Part shown: piece after piece, positions 54,367 through 62,992 of the stretch
How the letters are laid out: every line of letters starts with the position of its first letter
Position numbering within the stretch: position 1 is the first letter of the stretch
Assembly (NCBI RefSeq): GCF_965227735.1
Contig: NZ_OZ245776.1
Span: 5,580,001 to 5,644,000 of the forward strand
Reading direction: 5' to 3'
Source of the DNA: Larkinella sp965227735
GTDB lineage: Bacteria; Bacteroidota; Bacteroidia; Cytophagales; Spirosomataceae
DNA: 64,000 nt
The notes under the pieces: generated by a model
What the model was told of the DNA's origin: nothing
The model's input: the letters and a program-made list of their open reading frames with translations, nothing else
Database searches by the model: none
Position numbers and translations under genes: made by a program

Positions 54367-55976
54367 TGGAAAACCTTCTCTATTCGCTTCCTTTCCGGCT
54401 TTTTGGTATTTTTCTGCTCATAGGCTGGAGTCTTCTGCTCGGGTGGAAAGTCCGGTCTCCGGACTCCCGGCCCCGGCTTTCGGGGCGGAGCATCCTGGGC
54501 ATTTCGTTCCTGCTATTCATCGGAATTCGGTTGCTCTACGCCCCGAATCGGGAGCAAAATGTGGATACCAGCACCTGGATTGCTACGGCCCTGACGGTTG
54601 GCCAGGCCGGAGATCCGCTGTCGACGCTGCTCAACTATTCGGATGGCCGGCCGCTGGCTGTTCTGCCGCTGGCCATCGCCGAGCTGGTGGGCATTCCGCT
54701 CAATTACCGCATCACCGACTTCATGGGAGTGTTGCTGTGGTGCCTGACACTCTGGCTTTTCTGGCGAATTCTGAAAAAATACCTGGCTGAAGAAACGGCG
54801 GTCGTGCTGGTCTGGTTCCCCATCCTGATCATCAGTACGGTTTTTAATCACGACTTTGCGAGTTACAATACCGAAATCATGGGAAATCTCTGGCTAATCA
54901 CCGGGCTTTTCTGGATTTTGAACCTTAACATCCGCTCGATGGGTTCTGTGCTCGCCCTCGGTTTCTGGCTGGGGTGTCTGCCATTTGTGAAATTTCAAAC
55001 CGTGCCGATGGGTGTAGTATTCGGTCTGTTTTGCCTCTGGAAACTCTACCAGGCCCGGCGATGGACTGCCATCCCCGGTTTGGTTGGTGGGGCTTTGATG
55101 CCGGTTCTGCTGCTGTTGCTCTACTACGGCAGCCGGGGCGACCTCGATTCGTTCTGGGGTGATTATTTCAGCAATTATTTCGTCTATTCCTATACCACCC
55201 AGTATTCCGCCTTATCAACCGGCGACCGGTTTTCGCCGGTCCGCGTTGTCCGTTATTTGTTTCATTCCTACCAGCTTGGCCTCTTTTGGGTTGGTGTTTT
55301 TGGGGGCATTCTGCTGGGCGTCTGGCGTCTGGTTCGTCGCCCGGTTTTCCGATCAACTGATCAAACGGAACGGCTTTGGTTGGGGGCGTTCTGGCTGGTG
55401 GCTAGCTTCTATGCCGCTCTGCAGGCGGGCAACAACTACACCCATTACCTTCTTTTTCTGGTTTTCCCGGGCCTGTTTCTGCTCGCGGTTTTGTACGAGA
55501 TCCACGGCGTTTACTGGAAATGGGTAGGCATCAGTTTAAGTCTGGTTGTCGTGCAGGCTTCGGTAAACGGTTTTTTCCGAAAACCGCTCCCTATTCATCC
55601 CGGCGAGCCTTTGTTCCAGGCTGTTTCGGCTGAAATTCAGCGACGGAGCCAACCAGACGACGGTCTGGTTGTTTGGGGGTATGTCGACCGGCTTCATGTG
55701 TACGCGCGTCGGCCGATGGGCTACCGGGCGTCCGACACCTTCTGGGTGTATTACCCGACCTCGACCCAGCCTTTCCGCATGAAGGAATTTCTGAGCGATC
55801 TGGAACGGAATCAACCGCTTCTGTTCGTCGATGCGATGACGCCGAGAATCTCCATGTTTGCCGATGAGGCCTTTGAATTTGAAAACTTTCCCGCCATCAA
55901 AACCTACATTGACCGGCATTATCGGTTGGTGAAAACCATCGAAGATGTCCGGATTTTTGAGCGGAAGAAGAAGTGA
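54366..55976 (+). CDS. Multi-spanning GT-C-like membrane glycosyltransferase
   Basis: A 536-residue membrane protein from the ATG at 54366, whose start overlaps the methyltransferase stop (TGATG); a TTG three bases upstream is less likely. About ten TM helices are visible, from LFGIFLLIGWSLLLGW to GLFLLAVLYEIHGVY. The first extracytoplasmic loop has NVDTSTWIA with an Asp placed as in GT-C (PMT/ArnT-like) enzymes. A soluble C-terminal region covers about 405-536. It likely transfers a sugar from polyprenyl phosphate to a periplasmic acceptor. It ends the operon. Confidence 0.8.
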   Translation: MENLLYSLPFRLFGIFLLIGWSLLLGWKVRSPDSRPRLSGRSILGISFLLFIGIRLLYAPNREQNVDTSTWIATALTVGQAGDPLSTLLNYSDGRPLAVLPLAIAELVGIPLNYRITDFMGVLLWCLTLWLFWRILKKYLAEETAVVLVWFPILIISTVFNHDFASYNTEIMGNLWLITGLFWILNLNIRSMGSVLALGFWLGCLPFVKFQTVPMGVVFGLFCLWKLYQARRWTAIPGLVGGALMPVLLLLLYYGSRGDLDSFWGDYFSNYFVYSYTTQYSALSTGDRFSPVRVVRYLFHSYQLGLFWVGVFGGILLGVWRLVRRPVFRSTDQTERLWLGAFWLVASFYAALQAGNNYTHYLLFLVFPGLFLLAVLYEIHGVYWKWVGISLSLVVVQASVNGFFRKPLPIHPGEPLFQAVSAEIQRRSQPDDGLVVWGYVDRLHVYARRPMGYRASDTFWVYYPTSTQPFRMKEFLSDLERNQPLLFVDAMTPRISMFADEAFEFENFPAIKTYIDRHYRLVKTIEDVRIFERKKK

Positions 55977-56010
55977 ATGAATTTTGAATTGGTGTGTATA
56001 TCGTTTAACA

Positions 56011-56151
56011 GCCCACGGTTAAAACCGTGGGTTGAGCGAAAAGAGAATTCTATGCAACCGTTTCAACGGTTTTTTAAGCTCCTAAAACCGTTAAAACGGT
56101 TGCCAGTACGGCGGTTGTTTCTGTTTAGACCCACGATTAAAATCGTGGGCT
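56011..56151. repeat. Composite REP-like element (A-B-B-A palindromes)
   Basis: Four palindromes lie in a row: CCCACGGTTAAAACCGTGGG type at about 56011-56033; AACCGTT-type at 56055-56072 and 56084-56102; and CCCACGATTAAAATCGTGGG type at about 56129-56151. The outer pair and the inner pair each share a consensus. The cluster at 1-160 contains the same two types in the order B-B-A. Confidence 0.8.
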
Positions 56152-56181
56152 GATTGATCTGTAGGAAGAATGACGCTTGGT

Positions 56182-58578
56182 TTACAAACTAATCATCTGC
56201 TCTCCTTCTTTCAAAACCACCGTTTTCCCTTTCCATTTCAAGGTTCCGGTCAGTCCGTCGGGCAGGGTGACGGTGCCTTTCAAGCCGCCGGTGGGTGTTT
56301 TGTCGAACCGTACGGCAATTTCCCCCGCCGGGTGTGGCATAGCGCCTTCCGCAAATTGAAGGTTACCGAGATAGGGGGTAATCACAACGGTTTCAAAACC
56401 GGGCGACGCCGGATTGATTCCGCAAACCGTCGACAGAAACTCGTAATTCGGGGCCGCACTCCAGGCATGGCAGTCGGAGCGGGTGGGTTCGGGATTTTCG
56501 GCAAAGGTCGTCAGGCCCATCGCCAGCATGTCGTGCCACGGTTTCAGCATCGGCAGAAATTGATCGGCCATCCCGGTTTTTTTCAAAGCCTGAAACAGAT
56601 AGAATTTGAAGTAAAAGGTTGCCTGAATCAAATTTGGATCACTCATCACTTTCTGCATCAGTGCTTTTTGCTGCGCCACTGGCACGGCATCGGTCAAAAT
56701 CGCCCAGATGTTGGCGTGCTGGCTGAAGCCGGTTTTGTCGGGCGTGTCGGCCATCAGGCCCCGGCCCGCATCCCAGCAGCGGTCGTACACATTTTTGGCC
56801 AGCCGGAGCCCCACCAGACGGTAATGCTCGGCCTGCTGGTTTTTGCCGTAATGGTAAAACACCTGCGAAATCCGCTGCATCGTGTAGGCTTGCTGCAAGG
56901 TCAGAATGGCCGAACCGCCTTTCCGCGCGCCCTTCGGCACCCCGCCCATGCCTTCTTCCGGCGCATCCCACTTCGCCCAGTCGACAAAATTCCACCATTC
57001 CAGCGGGCCGTTCAGACCGTTGGTTGCCAGCCGTTTTTCGTGCCAGTCGAGCACGCTCGTGATGCCCGGCAGCATGGATTCCACAAACGGATCGTCTTTG
57101 CGGTGCATCCAGTAATCGTACACCATCGTGACCCAATACAGCGAAAACGGCGGAATGACCTGGAAATCAGCACTGGGATAGCGGCTTTGCGTCAAACCAT
57201 CGTTGAAACGGCTGTGGTCGTAATCCGAAATGGCTTTCCGCATCAGCCGGTCGTCGCCGGTTACATACAGCGAAATGAACGACTGAATGCGCGTGTCGCC
57301 GGTGTACTGTAATTGCTCGTAGTAGGGGCAATCGTAATACGTTTCGCCGGCACAAAGCCGCGCCGTCCGCCAGCCGACGTTCCAGATGGGTTTCAGGCTT
57401 TCGTCGCTGCTGGCAAACCGGGCTTTTTCCTGAAACGGATAGCCCGTAAAATGACCCGTCAAATCGTGAACTTCCAGCGGTTCGCCTTTGGTTTCGATCG
57501 TGATTTGCAAATACCGGTAGGTCCGGAACAGCAGCGGGCGGAAGGTGCGTTTCTGCTTGCTGCCGTCACCGATGAACTGATCTTCAAACCCGATCAACTG
57601 CTTGCCTTCCACCTGGTTGCGGTTGCCTTTCTGCCGCTTATCGTCCACCATCGCTTCGGCGTAGCCCAGCGTAATGACGGCGTCTTTCCCCCGGCTGACG
57701 GTCAGTTCGGGAAACGCGTTGGTCAGATGACCCTGATCGCAGAGGATGACGGCTTTCGAGTTGCGGTGAACGGTAAACGAGTTTTTCCCCTGCAAAAAAT
57801 CATCATCGACATCAACGCCTTCCGACCGCCGAACCGTGGCCAGTCGTTGCGGAGTTTCTTCCATGAACGGGATGGTGCGCGCCACCAGATTCCAGTTGCC
57901 GTCCGTCCCCAGACCCCGCGGTTTGGCGGGCCAGCCGATCGGTTTGGCGAGTGTCCAGGCCGCATCGTCAAACGCCGGTTCTTCCCAGCCCCAGGGATAC
58001 TTGGCTGCTTCGACCCGGTCGCCCGCACCCATGACAATGTACGTCCGCAGTTTCGGGATGTCGTTGATCACCGGCGAGTAGGCCGGATTCTGGTGGATTT
58101 TCCAGGTGTTGTTGGTATTGACCACCTGTTCGGCCTCACCATCGCCCTGTACGATAAACCCAAACTGGTAGTGCATCTGGGCAAACGGGGCGTATTCGGC
58201 CATGTAAGTCACCACGGCGGCCAGGGTATTTTTACCCGCATTCAGATACGGGGCGATGTCGACGGTTTCGTAATTCCAGTTTTGCAGATCGCTGCGGGCG
58301 GGGCCGGAAATCACGGCTTTCCCATTGACAAACAGTCGGTAGCGGTTATCGCCCGATACGTTGATGACGAAGCGACCCGGTTTCTGGGCCAGATCGAAGC
58401 TCTTGCGGAAATGATAGACGCCATACGCCCGGATCGGGGCCGTCGGGTGACCGATCCACTGCGCTTTCCAGAAGTCCGTTTGCCAGCGTGGATTCGGTTT
58501 AACCAGTTGGGGAGCGGGGATTTGGGCGAAGGAAAGACGAACGGCCAGCAGGAATATGAAAAGGAGTAAGCGGGTCAT
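56182..58578 (-). CDS. Alpha-L-rhamnosidase-like protein (GH78 type)
   Basis: A 798-residue exported enzyme with signal peptide (about 1-18, ends SFAQ). Beta-sandwich domains cover about 35-350, including the ligand-binding text YRLFVNGKAV. The (alpha/alpha)6 barrel is about 390-720: ETYYDCPYYEQLQYTGDTR carries the acidic residues placed like those of GH78, and CHAWSAAPNYEFLSTVCGI marks the late catalytic region. A C-terminal beta-domain with GGLKGTVTLPDGLTGTLKW follows. It should remove terminal alpha-L-rhamnose from a glycan. It is not next to SusC/SusD here. Activity is inferred from text similarity. Confidence 0.88.
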   Translation of the reverse strand: MTRLLLFIFLLAVRLSFAQIPAPQLVKPNPRWQTDFWKAQWIGHPTAPIRAYGVYHFRKSFDLAQKPGRFVINVSGDNRYRLFVNGKAVISGPARSDLQNWNYETVDIAPYLNAGKNTLAAVVTYMAEYAPFAQMHYQFGFIVQGDGEAEQVVNTNNTWKIHQNPAYSPVINDIPKLRTYIVMGAGDRVEAAKYPWGWEEPAFDDAAWTLAKPIGWPAKPRGLGTDGNWNLVARTIPFMEETPQRLATVRRSEGVDVDDDFLQGKNSFTVHRNSKAVILCDQGHLTNAFPELTVSRGKDAVITLGYAEAMVDDKRQKGNRNQVEGKQLIGFEDQFIGDGSKQKRTFRPLLFRTYRYLQITIETKGEPLEVHDLTGHFTGYPFQEKARFASSDESLKPIWNVGWRTARLCAGETYYDCPYYEQLQYTGDTRIQSFISLYVTGDDRLMRKAISDYDHSRFNDGLTQSRYPSADFQVIPPFSLYWVTMVYDYWMHRKDDPFVESMLPGITSVLDWHEKRLATNGLNGPLEWWNFVDWAKWDAPEEGMGGVPKGARKGGSAILTLQQAYTMQRISQVFYHYGKNQQAEHYRLVGLRLAKNVYDRCWDAGRGLMADTPDKTGFSQHANIWAILTDAVPVAQQKALMQKVMSDPNLIQATFYFKFYLFQALKKTGMADQFLPMLKPWHDMLAMGLTTFAENPEPTRSDCHAWSAAPNYEFLSTVCGINPASPGFETVVITPYLGNLQFAEGAMPHPAGEIAVRFDKTPTGGLKGTVTLPDGLTGTLKWKGKTVVLKEGEQMISL

Positions 58579-58732
58579 AGTTGGGTAATAACGTTATCTC
58601 TGCAAAATTGCACTATTTAAAACATTTTCGGCAGCCCGTCGACCCGGTTTTATTGAACGAAATCGTTTTCATACCCCAAACTACCCAATTTCTTAACACC
58701 GCCGTAATCCGATAAATCCCTATTTTTAACGA

Positions 58733-60697
58733 ATGAAACAACCGCTTCGTAAACCGTTCGGATTGGCCCTGCTGGCCTTTACGCTCCTTCCTGTTTTTGC
58801 CGCTCTGGCGCAACCTGCTCCGAAAACCGTTCTGGGCGACTGGTGGTTCTGGCCCGATTATACGCTGGAACGAAACGCCCGAAACTATCCTGGCCCCCGG
58901 AAAGAAGCCCCAACCACACCGGTGGTGGCGGCTGCGGTCGAAACGCCCGCTCTCACTTTTTTCGGAGAAAAACCGACGGAGCGCATCACCAGCCTGCTGC
59001 CCGCCGTTGCCCTGTCCGGAAAGGCGTTTGCCGTTGAACTCTGGCTGCTCAATCACGTCAATGAACCCGTTGGCGCGCTGGTAACGCTTCGGAGCCGGCA
59101 ACGGCCCGATCAGGGAAGCTGGCTGCTCGGTTGTTACGGACAGACGATGCTGTTTTCGCTCAAGCCCGATGAGTTGTCGCAGTTTACAGTCGAAAAAAAA
59201 CAACCCAGGGGCGGAACGGAAACGACAACCAAGGCGTCCATCCTGCGAACGGTGCAGGAAAGAGGCTGGAAAAAACGCTGGAGCCACCTGGTTGGTAGCT
59301 ACGACGGAACCAGCCTGCAATTGTATCTGAACGGCAAAAAAATCGGCGAAATCCCGCAGGCTTCCCTGACTGCTTCCGGAACCGACTCGCTGCAACTCGA
59401 AATGGCGGCTTACCTGCGTCGTGAACCATATATGCAATGGGGTGATCTCGTCAAAAATGTTCGGATTCACAACGCGGCTCTGACGGAGCAAGCCATCGTT
59501 GGCCGGTTTGCAGAACTACAGCAGTTGGTTGAAGATGGGCGGTTGTACCCGGATCTGTTTCATTTCAACGCCGGACCGTATCTGAATGGAGTGCAGCAGG
59601 AAAGCATTCGGCTGGTTTGGGAAACCGACCGACCGGCGTCTGCCGTGATTCGCTACGGCGACCGGCAGCCGTTGACTCATACCGTAACGGTTCCGCTGAC
59701 AGAGGGCAAAACCCACAATGAAGGGAAAGTCCATAGTTACATTCAGGAAGCCGTTCTGAAAGATTTGAAACCGGGAACGCCCTATTTTTACGAAATCGAA
59801 GCGAAGTCGAAAACCGGCGAAACCATTTCGTCGGGCATTCTGACGTTCAGCACCGCCGTGAAGGCAGGCGAGGCTTTTACGTTTGGGGTGATCGGTGACA
59901 CGGAAGCGCGGCCGCACGTCAACAACCGCGTTGCGGGGCTGCTGTGGGATGAGCGACCCAACTTTGTGCTTCACGTGGGCGACCTCACCGACGGGGGGGA
60001 ACAGCCGTATAAATTTGAATGGAACTACGAATTTTTTACCGGCAACCGGCAACTTTCGGGCCGCGTTCCGTTTTTTCCGGTTCCGGGCAATGGTGAAGGT
60101 GATTTATACTGGTATAAGCAATACCACGCGCTGCCCGAACCGAAAGCGTACTACAGTTTCCGGTATGGCGACGCGGAATTTTTCATGCTCAACAGCAACG
60201 AAGAGAAGGATTTTGCGCCCGGAGGCAAGCAATATGAGTGGCTGGAAACGCAATTGAAAAAATCGACCGCCCGCTGGAAATTCGTGGCCCACCACCACGC
60301 GCCCTATTCGCCGGATGAAGATGACTATGGCAATGCCTGGACGCGATCTACGGACATGGGCGATGTTCAAATCCGGAAAATCATTCCGTTGTACGAAAAA
60401 TACGGCGTCGATCTGGTGTTCTACGGCCATTTGCACACCTACCACCGGACCCTGCCGCTGCGGGAAGGGAAAGTAAACCGCAAAAAGGGCATTACCTACA
60501 TTCAGGTCGGTGGAGCGGGCGGCAATCTGGAGGATTTTGCGCCCACCCGGCCGTGGTTTACGGCCAAAGCGTTCCGGGGCTACCACTACAGCACCCTGAC
60601 GCTGGCCGACGGTCATCTGAATTTTAAAGTCTACGATACGGAAGGACGTTTGAAAGATTACCTCGATCTGGAAAAAACCGGGCCGGAAAAACCGTAG
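58733..60697 (+). CDS. Purple acid phosphatase-like metallophosphoesterase with LamG-like domain
   Basis: A 654-residue exported protein (signal peptide about 1-26, ends ALAQ). A LamG/concanavalin-like domain is about 80-260. A fibronectin-like N-terminal domain of purple acid phosphatases is about 275-380. The metallophosphatase domain is about 385-640, with GDTE, HVGDLTDGG, GNGE, AHHHAPY and GHLHTYHR. These match the metal-binding blocks, except that the usual His in GNH(D/E) is Gly (PVPGNGEGDLYWY). The protein could be a phosphatase with changed chemistry or a ligand-binding relative. It is a single-gene unit, divergent from the rhamnosidase gene. Confidence 0.9.
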   Translation: MKQPLRKPFGLALLAFTLLPVFAALAQPAPKTVLGDWWFWPDYTLERNARNYPGPRKEAPTTPVVAAAVETPALTFFGEKPTERITSLLPAVALSGKAFAVELWLLNHVNEPVGALVTLRSRQRPDQGSWLLGCYGQTMLFSLKPDELSQFTVEKKQPRGGTETTTKASILRTVQERGWKKRWSHLVGSYDGTSLQLYLNGKKIGEIPQASLTASGTDSLQLEMAAYLRREPYMQWGDLVKNVRIHNAALTEQAIVGRFAELQQLVEDGRLYPDLFHFNAGPYLNGVQQESIRLVWETDRPASAVIRYGDRQPLTHTVTVPLTEGKTHNEGKVHSYIQEAVLKDLKPGTPYFYEIEAKSKTGETISSGILTFSTAVKAGEAFTFGVIGDTEARPHVNNRVAGLLWDERPNFVLHVGDLTDGGEQPYKFEWNYEFFTGNRQLSGRVPFFPVPGNGEGDLYWYKQYHALPEPKAYYSFRYGDAEFFMLNSNEEKDFAPGGKQYEWLETQLKKSTARWKFVAHHHAPYSPDEDDYGNAWTRSTDMGDVQIRKIIPLYEKYGVDLVFYGHLHTYHRTLPLREGKVNRKKGITYIQVGGAGGNLEDFAPTRPWFTAKAFRGYHYSTLTLADGHLNFKVYDTEGRLKDYLDLEKTGPEKP

Positions 60698-60924
60698 CGA
60701 CTCATCAAGATTCCGGCTTAAAATATCTATAAAGGTCGATTGTTTCATTCAAATGCCGAAGCTGTTTTTTGGTAGAATACGGTAGGTAAACAGACATGGA
60801 ATTTGTCTGTTTACCCGCGTAATTGGTATCTCGTTTTATTGTAATCAGAAAAAAATCTATTTTAATTACCAAAAAAATATGAGTAGTTTGATAGCGATTA
60901 GCGTGCTCAACGTGTATAGAAAGT

Positions 60925-62970
60925 ATGATAAAAACATATACCCTTTTTATTGTAGTTATTTTAGGATTAGCGATAGCCTGCGAAACATCTCCCAACCAAC
61001 ACGCTGACCACATTGCTTGGGCCGACAGCACGGCCGAACGCGCCACCAACCTCATGGACGGTACGAATCCGGCTTTAGCCCTGCACTATGTGGACTCGGC
61101 TTATAATGCCCGACGCAAACCCGGTATTGGCGATTTGTGGAAAAAATACAAGGTAAAAGCAACCTACTATACCTATTACAAACAAGATTTTGTAAACAGA
61201 AGGCTGTATATCGACAGCATGTTTACCATCCTGAAAAGCAAGGAAACGACTTACCCGTATGAATATGCCCACACCCTGTATACGATGGCTAATCTCTTGC
61301 AGGAAGAGAAAAAGTATAACCACGCTTTTAAAGTGTATTACGATGGGCGCAATTTTTCGAAGGGAAGTCTGGACAATTGCAGCCTGAGTGATTTCAGCAA
61401 TGCCCTGGGAGTTATCCGCTACCGACAGGAGCAATATCAGCAGGCTATTCCGTATTTTAAACAGGCCTACCGGGAGGTAAGCTCGTGTTCTAATCCGGTT
61501 TTTCAATACAGTTTTATTCAACGCCAGAGCGCGCTCAATTCGATTGCGCTGTGTTTCGAAAAAACAGGCCGGTCCGATTCGGCTATCTTCTATTACAACC
61601 GCGCCCTGGCGTTTATCAAAGAGAGTTTCAAACAGCATCCGCACAAACAGGATTTCATTACCACCGCCCGCGCCGTCGTTGAGGGAAATTTAGGAGGGGC
61701 GTATGGGCGATTGAACCGGTTTGAGGAAGCCGAAAAACACTTGCAGACGAACATCCGGCTCAATGACCGGCCCGGCTTTTCGATTGAAGACGCCCAGACG
61801 GGCAAAACCAAGCTGGTCAAATTATACATCGGGCATAACCGTTTGCCCAAGGCGAAGTCATTGCTCGATGAACTGGAATCCGATCTGGCATCGGGTCGCG
61901 GCAAGAGCATTTCGCATGGGGAAATCTGGGAAAGCTGGTACCAGTTGAAATGGCAGTATTACGACAAGGTGGGCGATCTGGCCGGCGCCTACCGGTTTTC
62001 AAAAAAATACCATGCCTACCGCGACTCGCTGGACCATCTGAGCAACGGGTTGAAGAATGTTGACATCGACCAGGTGCTTCGGGAGCACGACCAGAAATAC
62101 CGGCTTTCGTTGCTGGAGAAAAACAGTGAATTGCAGAACACGTATGTGATCGGGTTGTCGGTTTTTCTGGGAATGGCCCTGTGTCTGGCGTTCGTCATCT
62201 GGCTTTCCTATCACCGCTCCCGCGCCAACGTGAAGAACCTGACGGAACTCAACAGCCAGATGCAGCAGGCGCTTTCGGCTCTGGAGAACAGCCAGCGGGA
62301 AAATGCCCGGCTGATGAAAATTGTGGCCCACGACCTGCGCAACCCGATCGGAGCCATGTCGTCGATGGCCGAACTGATGCTGGACGATGACAACCGGGCC
62401 GAAGAGGACCGGGGTTTTCTAAAGCTGATCAAAGACTCTGGCACCAACTCCCTGGAACTGGTCAACAACCTGCTGCACATGAGCGGCACGTCGGAAAAAC
62501 ATTTCGCAAAAGAAGAGGTGAACCTGGCCGATCTGGTGCAACATTGTGCCGATATGCTGGCCCTGCGGGCTGCCGACAAGCAGCAGTACATCCGGTTGAA
62601 TCTCCAGCCCGCCGTGCTTTGGCTCAACTATGAAAAGATGTGGCGGGTGGTTAGCAACCTGATTTCCAACGCGATCAAATTCAGTCCAGAAGGGTCGGTT
62701 ATTGAAATAGCGATTGAAAAAACACGGGAATCCGTTCAACTTATCGTCAAGGACGAGGGGATTGGCATACCGCCGGAGGTGGGGAGCAAAATTTTCGATG
62801 TCTTCACCGAATCGAAACGGAAGGGAACGTCCGGCGAAGAGTCGTTCGGGCTGGGCCTTTCCATCACCAAGCAGATTGTGGAAGCCCACGCGGGAAAAAT
62901 CTCGTTCGAAAGCGTTCCGAATCAAGGTACTACGTTTAAAATTGTGCTTCCTGAGGCTGGTGTTGAATAG
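60925..62970 (+). CDS. TPR-containing sensor histidine kinase
   Basis: A 681-residue sensor. The hydrophobic N-terminus ending in IAC (near 20) suggests a lipoprotein signal, or otherwise a TM anchor. Residues about 40-400 carry TPR-like helical repeats. A TM helix lies at about 412-432 (VIGLSVFLGMALCLAFVIW). A short coiled coil leads to HisKA with His469 in VAHDLRNPIGAM. HATPase has NLISNAIKFS, DEGIGIPP and GLGLSITKQI. The arrangement (periplasmic TPR, TM, kinase) is common in Bacteroidota. No response regulator adjoins it. It converges with the YpdA-like gene, 22 bases between the stops. Confidence 0.92.
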   Translation: MIKTYTLFIVVILGLAIACETSPNQHADHIAWADSTAERATNLMDGTNPALALHYVDSAYNARRKPGIGDLWKKYKVKATYYTYYKQDFVNRRLYIDSMFTILKSKETTYPYEYAHTLYTMANLLQEEKKYNHAFKVYYDGRNFSKGSLDNCSLSDFSNALGVIRYRQEQYQQAIPYFKQAYREVSSCSNPVFQYSFIQRQSALNSIALCFEKTGRSDSAIFYYNRALAFIKESFKQHPHKQDFITTARAVVEGNLGGAYGRLNRFEEAEKHLQTNIRLNDRPGFSIEDAQTGKTKLVKLYIGHNRLPKAKSLLDELESDLASGRGKSISHGEIWESWYQLKWQYYDKVGDLAGAYRFSKKYHAYRDSLDHLSNGLKNVDIDQVLREHDQKYRLSLLEKNSELQNTYVIGLSVFLGMALCLAFVIWLSYHRSRANVKNLTELNSQMQQALSALENSQRENARLMKIVAHDLRNPIGAMSSMAELMLDDDNRAEEDRGFLKLIKDSGTNSLELVNNLLHMSGTSEKHFAKEEVNLADLVQHCADMLALRAADKQQYIRLNLQPAVLWLNYEKMWRVVSNLISNAIKFSPEGSVIEIAIEKTRESVQLIVKDEGIGIPPEVGSKIFDVFTESKRKGTSGEESFGLGLSITKQIVEAHAGKISFESVPNQGTTFKIVLPEAGVE

Positions 62971-62991
62971 GGGTTTTCGAAGAAACCCCTA
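62968..62991. terminator. Compact bidirectional hairpin between convergent genes
   Basis: The stem TAGGGGTTT/AAACCCCTA with a 6-base loop fills the gap. It begins with the TAG stop of the TPR kinase gene and ends two bases before the other gene's stop. No long T-run follows on either side. Confidence 0.65.
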
Positions 62992-62992
62992 C

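Noticed and set aside
56170..58569. Long plus-strand frames over the rhamnosidase-like gene
   Set aside because: The minus-strand protein has a signal peptide and catalytic-type motifs throughout; the plus-strand frames are shadows.
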